Assembly: GCA_964477295.1 (NCBI GenBank)
Contig: CAYZEZ010000171.1
Location: 1 to 10,874, forward strand
Origin: CAYZEZ01 sp964477295
Lineage (GTDB): Bacteria; Bacteroidota; Bacteroidia; Bacteroidales; SM23-62
Direction: 5' to 3'
DNA length: 10,874 nt
Position numbers and translations under genes: made by a program
The notes under the pieces: generated by a model
What the model was told of the DNA's origin: nothing
What the model saw: the letters and a program-made list of their open reading frames with translations, nothing else
Database searches by the model: none
In this document: positions 1 through 5,063 of the stretch, in pieces
Layout: every line of letters starts with the position of its first letter
Numbering within the stretch: the stretch's first letter is position 1

Positions 1-1267
1 TGACAGCCATGATTATCAGGGAAAGACTTGCATACATGCTGTTCATCCTGAACATTACCCAGACGGAGATTACTGCCCCGATCAGCGACAAGTACCATCG
101 CGACCGGAAAGTAGGCCGGTAGGAGGGATCGGCGGCAAAATGTTCGAGCAGGGAAATAGAACAGATAGCCCCATAGGTAACCATGAAAAACATAGAGATC
201 GTTTTGGCAACAAAGTCGAGCTCCCCGATGGCAACAAAAACAAAGGCAATAATAATGGATAACAAGGAGGCATTAAAAGGTTCATTGGACCCGGGCTGTC
301 CCTTTGCAATCAGTTTATTTATCCTCTTGTTTGGCAGGATGTTATCGACACCAATGGCTTGCAGGGTGCGGGGGGCGATCATAATGGATCCCAGGGCCGA
401 TGATAGTGCGGCTGCAGCCAGGCCAATGGGAATAATGGGGCCCCAGATGGCTATTTTTCGCATGATGAGCTGATCATTAGCCAGTTCCGCCGGGGTGGCT
501 GAGATTGCTAATTTATAGACTACAATAATATATACGATCATGCCGACAATGGTTGCCCATAGCGTTCCATTGGGAATAGATCTGGTCGGATCCTTCAGGT
601 CACCGGACAAACCCAGGCCTGCTGCTATTCCGGTAAAGGCTGGGAATATGATAGTAAATACATAGAAGAATGAGTCCGGATTTGGAATGGCATTGTTCAG
701 GATCAACCCGTCTGCTCCGCCGGTTGGCTTTCCAAGCAGAAAGAACAGGATGGAGGTCAGTAACAAAACCACTACAACATACAGCGCTTTCATACCGATT
801 TTCACCCCCCTGGTAAGGATAAGTACGGACAGAATAGCCATGGTGGGAATGCTGATCATCCTGATGTCAGTGATGTTAATACTATAATTTTCACGCAGGA
901 AATCGAGAACTGGTTCAAATGCTTCGCCAAAAGCAATCACATAAAATGCAATGCTTATGGCTTGTGAAAAATAGAGCGCAATGCCGATGGCCGCGCCTAT
1001 ATTGAGTCCGAAAGATCTTGAGATGATGTAATAGGCACCGCCCCCCAGCACTTTCTGGTTGGTGGCAATCTCTGCAACGGCAAGGGCTGTTGGAATGGTT
1101 ATCAAATGTCCCACGATAATGATGCCGATGGCCCCGATGAATCCTGTATGACCTACTGCATAACCAAGTCGCAGGAAAAGGATGGCTCCAAGGATGGTGG
1201 AGAGTGTGGTCAGGAAAACCGGCAGGGTACCAAAATTTGCTTTTCCGTTTACCAGTGATTTGGCCAT
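1..1267 (-). CDS. SLC12-like cation-chloride cotransporter family permease (APC superfamily), C-terminus outside window
   Basis: An integral inner-membrane secondary transporter; 422 residues are visible and the frame is open to the left edge. The start is the ATG at 1265-1267, giving MAKSLVNGKA. The first helix (about 17-38) reads STILGAILFLRLG, followed by GGGAYYIISRS at 75-85 and FPAFTGIAAGLGLSGDLKDP at 208-227. In the SLC12 (NKCC/KCC) family the equivalent segments are ILYLRLG, GGAYYxISRS and FPAxTGIxAGxNxSGDLxDP, so this branch fits better than ordinary amino acid permeases. A later stretch, ALSSALGSIMIAPRTLQA, also matches bacterial SLC12 homologues. Known members move chloride with sodium and/or potassium; the bacterial substrate is usually unproven, and amino acid transport remains possible. 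Much of the region around 300-422 is hydrophobic too. The gene stands apart from its upstream neighbour behind a terminator and probably has its own promoter. Confidence 0.92.
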   Translation of the reverse strand, partial: MAKSLVNGKANFGTLPVFLTTLSTILGAILFLRLGYAVGHTGFIGAIGIIIVGHLITIPTALAVAEIATNQKVLGGGAYYIISRSFGLNIGAAIGIALYFSQAISIAFYVIAFGEAFEPVLDFLRENYSINITDIRMISIPTMAILSVLILTRGVKIGMKALYVVVVLLLTSILFFLLGKPTGGADGLILNNAIPNPDSFFYVFTIIFPAFTGIAAGLGLSGDLKDPTRSIPNGTLWATIVGMIVYIIVVYKLAISATPAELANDQLIMRKIAIWGPIIPIGLAAAALSSALGSIMIAPRTLQAIGVDNILPNKRINKLIAKGQPGSNEPFNASLLSIIIAFVFVAIGELDFVAKTISMFFMVTYGAICSISLLEHFAADPSYRPTFRSRWYLSLIGAVISVWVMFRMNSMYASLSLIIMAV

Positions 1268-1284
1268 TGCTTGAGATTTGTTTA

Positions 1285-1299
1285 TGCCATATAAAAGTA
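1285..1299 (-). promoter_or_regulatory. Possible Bacteroidota-type promoter (-7 box) of the SLC12-like permease
   Basis: On the minus strand 1299-1292 reads TACTTTTA, seven of eight matches to the Bacteroidota -7 consensus TAnnTTTG, about 25 bases before the permease start. It lies downstream of the terminator of the preceding gene, where a new promoter is needed. No good TTTG -33 box is visible about 19-21 bases upstream, so this rests on one box in AT-rich DNA. Confidence 0.3.
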
Positions 1300-1320
1300 A
1301 CGAAAAAAATATTTCCGGTA

Positions 1321-1365
1321 ATGAAAACAACAAAGGGCATGAAGTTTCAATAAACTCCATGCCCT
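1321..1365 (-). terminator. Intrinsic terminator downstream of the LiaF-like gene
   Basis: Read on the minus strand, AGGGCATG (1365-1358) pairs with CATGCCCT (1341-1334). The stem continues through one G-U wobble into AGTTT/AAACT, giving 14 paired positions and a four-base loop (ATTG). The 3' arm is followed by the U-rich run TTTGTTGTTTTC. It begins 26 bases after the stop codon of the LiaF-like gene and ends before the permease, so the two same-strand genes are probably separate transcription units. Confidence 0.85.
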
Positions 1366-1390
1366 CTGTTCACAGGTCGCGGTTCCCCGT

Positions 1391-1924
1391 TCACTGCTTA
1401 GTCACCTGCACACCCCCGAATACAACATCCAGCTTTATCTTCAGGTGAGCCGAATCTGGCTGGTAGCTGTCTGTTACGTAGGTGGCAGAACCGAATACGG
1501 CTGTATTCCCATCCGGTAATTCGGCACCTGCAAAAACAGCATCAGCAGAGATCTCTACCGGCATATCCTTTGATATTTTGATTTGTGAAGCGGAAAAAAT
1601 AGTTCCTATTTTTACATTTTTAGATCCCTCCGACAGATCAACATTAGTGAAATCAAACACTCCTTTTCCAAACACCACATTGTATTCCGGCTGATCGAAC
1701 GGCGCCTGATAATATCGTTCCGAGAACAACACGTCATTGGGCCCGGATCTGATATTGACCCTGCCGAAGCTTCCAAATAAAATCCAGATACCCAGGAAGA
1801 CAAAGAATGCGGCAACCAGTATCTTAAATACCGGAAAATCTATGTTAAATATCACCTTGATCACCAGGGTGACACCTAAAATGATCAACAACGACCCCCA
1901 AAAAACTGCAGCACCCATTTTCAT
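1391..1924 (-). CDS. Small LiaF-like membrane protein: two TM helices plus C-terminal beta-strand domain
   Basis: A 177-residue protein with two adjacent hydrophobic helices (about 5-26 and 31-52) joined by a short charged loop, then a soluble domain (about 60-177). The soluble part has regularly spaced short strands: YNVVFGKGVFDF (81-92), IGTIFSASQI (106-115), DAVFAGAEL (128-136) and LDVVFGGVQV (165-174). This layout and the closing FGGV motif match proteins annotated as LiaF transmembrane domain/LiaF C-terminal-like (DUF5668 plus a cell-wall-active antibiotic response domain). In Firmicutes, LiaF inhibits the LiaRS cell-envelope stress system. Relatives in Bacteroidota have no settled function, so the role here is inferred only as envelope-associated. 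The start is the ATG at 1922-1924; a second ATG two codons later would also keep the first helix. No Shine-Dalgarno sequence is evident. The gene is divergent from the beta-helix gene, is followed by a strong terminator and may be under LytTR control. Confidence 0.85.
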   Translation of the reverse strand: MKMGAAVFWGSLLIILGVTLVIKVIFNIDFPVFKILVAAFFVFLGIWILFGSFGRVNIRSGPNDVLFSERYYQAPFDQPEYNVVFGKGVFDFTNVDLSEGSKNVKIGTIFSASQIKISKDMPVEISADAVFAGAELPDGNTAVFGSATYVTDSYQPDSAHLKIKLDVVFGGVQVTKQ

Positions 1925-1963
1925 AATTTTTAAATTGTTAAGTAATTCAATTCAAATCTGGTG

Positions 1964-1995
1964 CTAAAGTATTCCATAAAGTAATGTAAATAAAC
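1964..1995 (-). promoter_or_regulatory. Probable promoter of the LiaF-like gene
   Basis: On the minus strand 1971-1964 reads TACTTTAG, close to TAnnTTTG with one mismatch. GTTTA lies about 19 bases upstream at the -33 position. The expected transcript start near 1957 gives a leader of about 33 bases. The 21-bp-period direct repeats would then sit roughly 45-75 bases upstream of the start, a usual position for an activator. Confidence 0.4.
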
Positions 1996-2001
1996 GAACA
2001 A

Positions 2002-2031
2002 TCGGTGAAATGCCTCTATCAGTCGGTGAAA
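2002..2031 (-). promoter_or_regulatory. Pair of direct repeats with LytTR-site geometry (candidate operator)
   Basis: TCGGTGAAA occurs at 2002-2010 and again at 2023-2031, separated by exactly 12 bases (period 21). On the minus strand the repeats extend to TTTCACCGACTGAT and TTTCACCGATTGTT, 12 of 14 identical. LytTR-domain response regulators bind two direct repeats of about 9 bp with 12-13 bp between them, and the ACCG core resembles known LytTR half-sites such as that of BtsR. The pair lies upstream of the LiaF-like promoter. No regulator gene is in the window, so the protein that binds it is an inference. Confidence 0.5.
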
Positions 2032-2037
2032 ATCACC
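2025..2037. repeat. Short perfect inverted repeat in the divergent region
   Basis: GGTGA-AAA-TCACC forms a perfect 5-bp stem with a three-base spacer and overlaps the distal copy of the direct repeats. It may be incidental or may add a symmetric contact site. It is too short to rank as a terminator. Confidence 0.35.
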
Positions 2038-2071
2038 CTGCTGGCATTGCTGGCCGGCTTTTTCCCGGTCA

Positions 2072-2103
2072 TTTTCATTCCATTCATCTTTTTAGTAAAT
2101 TTA
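2072..2103 (+). promoter_or_regulatory. Possible promoter of the beta-helix gene
   Basis: TAAATTTA at 2096-2103 matches the Bacteroidota -7 consensus TAnnTTTG in seven of eight positions, and a TTTT stretch at 2072-2075 lies near the expected -33 position. The leader to the ATG at 2129 would be about 20 bases. Only AAAAAGAG precedes the start as a purine-rich ribosome contact. Support is moderate because the region is AT-rich. Confidence 0.35.
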
Positions 2104-2128
2104 TACTTCCCGCAAAAAGAGTTTTATA

Positions 2129-4906
2129 ATGTTTAGGCGGTTCAGCTATATCATTGTTTTGATATTCTGTCTTTCAGGACAGGCAGAGTCGCAATCGGTC
2201 CTTTATGTAACAACCGGTGGCACGGGTCCCGGAACCCTTTCCAGTCCTGCCGGCTTTCAGGCGGCCCTCGATTCGGCAGGGCACGATCCGGATGATGTGG
2301 TGATCAGGGTGGCACAGGGTACTTATTACGGGAATTTTGAATGCGTAGTCGATACCCTGCTGTCAAAAGACCTGGAAATCCTTGGTGGCTGGCTCCCTGA
2401 TTTTTCTAAACGGGTGCCGGATCCGGCAAATACCATACTTGATGGTCAAAATGCCGGAAGAGTATTCAGGTTTGCTCCCTATCAAAAAACAGCATCCGGT
2501 TCCATAACTTTTGAAGGATTTACTGTACGTAATGGTCATTCAACCAATGGTGGCGGAGGTGGATTGCTAATTAGCGGATTACCCCCCGGAGAAGTGACTG
2601 TTAACAGGAATATCATTGAAAATAATAATACGGAACACCCCGATTCAGGATTCTATTCAGGAGGAGGTGTTTATGTGTCAAATATTGATTTACTAAATAA
2701 GTTGGGAGGAAAAATTACAGTTTCAAATAATATCATCCGGAATAATGTGGCTGGATATAATACCCGGAATGGACAGGGAGGAGGTATGTTTGCTTATTGT
2801 TCCGATACACTTTTAATTTATAATAACATTATTTACGGAAATGTTTCAAATGAATACCACGACCTTGACGGTGCAGTTGGTGGAGGTATCGAGATTTATG
2901 CGATTAGTGGTGAGATCATCATTGTGAATAATACGATTACGGAAAATTCATCAATGGAGTTTGCCGGAGGTGTGGGTACGCATGTTACCGGAAGCCCGGC
3001 ATGGGATAATATTCATTACTATTTCTATAATAATATCATTCGGGGGAATACATACGATGGCTGGCTCGGGGATGTTGATATCTATTCTGCCGTATCCTCC
3101 GTAAATCCTTCGGCAGGGAATTCCATGACGGTAGCCTTTTCAGATTATGGGGGATTGGGGCATTGGCCAAACGATTGTGTCACATCCACCCTGATCAGTA
3201 ATATTGATGTAGATCCGGTGTTTGTCCAACCGGGAGTTTACGAATTGGATTTTGCATCGGAATGCATAGACGTCGGGTCCAATACAGCTCCATTTATTCC
3301 GGCCACTGATTTCGGAGGAAAACCGCGTATCCTGAATGGGACCATTGACATGGGAGCATATGAATACTATGACGGGGTGGTTGAGATACCTGATATCAGT
3401 GCTTATCAATGCAATGAAACCATTACCCTGTTGAGTAATGATTATACCGGGATTGGACTTTACGCTTACAAGGTATACAGAAGCACATCTTCACCTGCTG
3501 ATGAACTTTATAAAGTAATACCTGCAACAGGTTATCCGGAAACCATCCTGGTCGATACGGTATCATACGGACAAACCTTTTATTACAGGGTAGTAGCTAT
3601 GGATACAGTTGCTATGGAAAGCGATTTATCGAATGAGGTTAGCATTTCTGTGGTAAAAGTACCGGATCTTGGTACCGATGTGGAAATGTGTGCAGGGGAG
3701 ACAGTCCGGCTGGATGCAGGAGCAGGATTTTTGGATTATCAATGGTCTGTTCCGGATTCTATCAACAGGTTCCTTACTGTTTCAGCCCCGGGCGAATATA
3801 GTATTGAAGTGCTTGGCGGGAATAATTGTTACTCCTATGATACAGTCCAGGTAAGCGTATACAGTGATGTGGATATCGATCTGGGTGACACCCTGTCGCT
3901 TTGTCCCGACAGCAGCCTGGTATTGCGTCCCGGCAGCGGATATGCCTCTTATTTGTGGAACGATGCATCCACAGGCGATACATTAATTGTCACCGAACCC
4001 GGGACTTACTCGGTTACGGTAACCACGGGCGGGGAATGTGGCGGATTTGATGAGGTGGTTGTCAAAACGATGGAGCCATATGGGGACGAGGAGATTTGTA
4101 TGGTCACCGTAAGCTATTCCAACCGGATGATGATCGTATGGGAGAAAACGATCGATAAAGGTATCGCCCTCTACCGGATATACAGAAGGGGATTGACGGG
4201 TGGTTTTGACCGGATTGGAGAAGTAGATTTTGATAGCCTGTCGGTCTTTGTGGATGAAGCTTCTGTTCCCGATGAAATGTCCTATGAGTACGGGATCACT
4301 GCCGTGGATCTATGCGGCAATGAATCGGAATTGAGCGATATCCATAAGTCAATTCACCTGGATGTGCATGTGAGTACAAAGGGGATGGGATTGATCTGGT
4401 CAGAATACAAAGGGTATGAATATTATAACTACCAGATTTACAGGGGATCATCTTACCTCGATCTGCACAAATTCAGGATGGTGCCGTACACTAATCTGTC
4501 CTTCACCGATACTGAGCCACCGGATGGTTTGGTGTATTACCGCGTAGGGGCCACCAAACCGGATCCTTGCTACCCATCTGCAAAAAAGTCTGTCATGGAA
4601 GAATATGAAATGGCTATGTCCAACGTGGATGACAATGAAGGGGTGGGACTGGATGCTATCGAAACCTCTCACACACTGCAGATATATCCGAATCCGGCCT
4701 CGGATCATTGTACCATTCAATTTCCCAATCCTGAGCGATGCAACCATACCATGCATTTAATGAGTCTTGATGGTAAGGTAGTCAGGATTATAAACCAGAT
4801 CAAAGGCGATCAGATCAACCTTGAATTAAATGATCTGCAACCGGGGTACTACCGGATCAGGATCACGGGAACGGAAACATTTCAGGGGGAGCTGATTGTA
4901 TTATAA
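2129..4906 (+). CDS. Secreted parallel beta-helix protein with Ig-like and fibronectin-like domains and T9SS type A sorting domain
   Basis: A 925-residue predicted surface or secreted protein. An N-terminal signal peptide (about 1-22, core YIIVLIFCLSG) precedes a right-handed parallel beta-helix (about 24-415). Its rungs repeat a GGG-turn plus NNIIxxN pattern, e.g. VNRNIIENN, VSNNIIRNN, IYNNIIYGN, IVNNTITEN and FYNNIIRGN. The helix ends in CIDVGSN...DFGGKPR...DMGAYEY (379-413), the hallmark of 'choice-of-anchor Q' Bacteroidota proteins. Next come a fibronectin-III-like domain (about 418-510), two Ig/PKD-like repeats each with one Cys pair (C521/C567, C592/C637), and a tandem fibronectin-like module (about 651-832). 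A sorting domain follows (about 850-925; IYPNPASD, DLQPGYYRIRI), of the kind recognised by the T9SS and removed after outer-membrane passage. Beta-helices of this sort often bind or cut polysaccharide, but I see no defined catalytic motif, so an adhesin-like role is equally possible. It is divergent from the LiaF-like gene and 157 bases upstream of the propeller gene. Confidence 0.93.
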   Translation: MFRRFSYIIVLIFCLSGQAESQSVLYVTTGGTGPGTLSSPAGFQAALDSAGHDPDDVVIRVAQGTYYGNFECVVDTLLSKDLEILGGWLPDFSKRVPDPANTILDGQNAGRVFRFAPYQKTASGSITFEGFTVRNGHSTNGGGGGLLISGLPPGEVTVNRNIIENNNTEHPDSGFYSGGGVYVSNIDLLNKLGGKITVSNNIIRNNVAGYNTRNGQGGGMFAYCSDTLLIYNNIIYGNVSNEYHDLDGAVGGGIEIYAISGEIIIVNNTITENSSMEFAGGVGTHVTGSPAWDNIHYYFYNNIIRGNTYDGWLGDVDIYSAVSSVNPSAGNSMTVAFSDYGGLGHWPNDCVTSTLISNIDVDPVFVQPGVYELDFASECIDVGSNTAPFIPATDFGGKPRILNGTIDMGAYEYYDGVVEIPDISAYQCNETITLLSNDYTGIGLYAYKVYRSTSSPADELYKVIPATGYPETILVDTVSYGQTFYYRVVAMDTVAMESDLSNEVSISVVKVPDLGTDVEMCAGETVRLDAGAGFLDYQWSVPDSINRFLTVSAPGEYSIEVLGGNNCYSYDTVQVSVYSDVDIDLGDTLSLCPDSSLVLRPGSGYASYLWNDASTGDTLIVTEPGTYSVTVTTGGECGGFDEVVVKTMEPYGDEEICMVTVSYSNRMMIVWEKTIDKGIALYRIYRRGLTGGFDRIGEVDFDSLSVFVDEASVPDEMSYEYGITAVDLCGNESELSDIHKSIHLDVHVSTKGMGLIWSEYKGYEYYNYQIYRGSSYLDLHKFRMVPYTNLSFTDTEPPDGLVYYRVGATKPDPCYPSAKKSVMEEYEMAMSNVDDNEGVGLDAIETSHTLQIYPNPASDHCTIQFPNPERCNHTMHLMSLDGKVVRIINQIKGDQINLELNDLQPGYYRIRITGTETFQGELIVL
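2513..3043 (+). repeat. Intragenic rungs of the parallel beta-helix
   Basis: Residues about 129-305 contain five recurring units of roughly 35-45 residues. Each pairs a glycine-rich strand (GGGGGLL, GGGVYV, GGGMFA, GGGIEI, AGGVGT) with an NNII-type asparagine-ladder strand. The underlying DNA is AT-rich with repeated aat-aat-at blocks, but the copies are too divergent to be a tandem DNA repeat. This is protein-level repetition typical of PbH1/Beta_helix families. Confidence 0.75.
4079..4624 (+). other. Fibronectin-like C-terminal module, copy 1 (shared with the downstream gene)
   Basis: Residues about 651-832 of the beta-helix protein align along their whole length with residues 421-608 of the propeller protein. 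Shared landmarks in order are EEIC/EQIC with VTVS, SVFVDE, VD-x-CGNES, KSIHL/KTVHL, LIW/LVW, YxIxRG, YYRVG and AMSNxxDN just before the sorting domain. Three cysteines line up (C657, C729, C814 here). The pattern suggests two fibronectin-III-like folds that act as a stalk or spacer. Confidence 0.8.
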
Positions 4907-4912
4907 CCACCA

Positions 4913-4946
4913 GTCATACTGAACCTGTTGTCATTCTGAACTTGTT
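4913..4946 (+). repeat. Tandem 17-bp direct repeat after the beta-helix gene
   Basis: GTCATACTGAACCTGTT (4913-4929) is followed directly by GTCATTCTGAACTTGTT (4930-4946), 15 of 17 identical. The second copy is also the left part of the larger inverted repeat that follows. The GTCATnCTGAAC core reappears after the next gene, so this is part of a dispersed intergenic repeat family. Confidence 0.8.
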
Positions 4947-4998
4947 TCAGAATCTGTTTATTGATGGAATTAGATCCTGAAATAAATTCAGGATGACA
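4929..4998. repeat. Intergenic 27-bp inverted repeat whose arms are themselves palindromic
   Basis: The arms 4929-4955 and 4972-4998 are reverse complements with four differences, all transitions, around a 16-base spacer. Each arm also folds alone: ATTCTGAA-CTTGT-TTCAGAAT (4933-4953) and ATCCTGAA-ATAAA-TTCAGGAT (4974-4994) are perfect 8-bp stems with five-base loops. A degenerate third unit (about 5005-5026, GGATCTGAAACAAATCC) follows. This resembles REP-like elements that form hairpins in mRNA. It may end or protect the transcript of the beta-helix gene, and it leaves only about 40 bases before the propeller gene's ATG. Confidence 0.8.
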
Positions 4999-5063
4999 GG
5001 AAATCAGGATCTGAAACAAATCCAGCTCCTTTACGTAAAAAAGTCATATTTAAATAACAAGCA

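Noticed and set aside
915..1340. Minus-strand 141-residue open frame near the permease start
   Set aside because: It is an out-of-frame reading of the permease 5' end; the true frame gives conserved SLC12 motifs.
4913..5026. CRISPR-like array
   Set aside because: The units are abutting or inverted, degenerate and few, with no regular spacers and no cas genes nearby.
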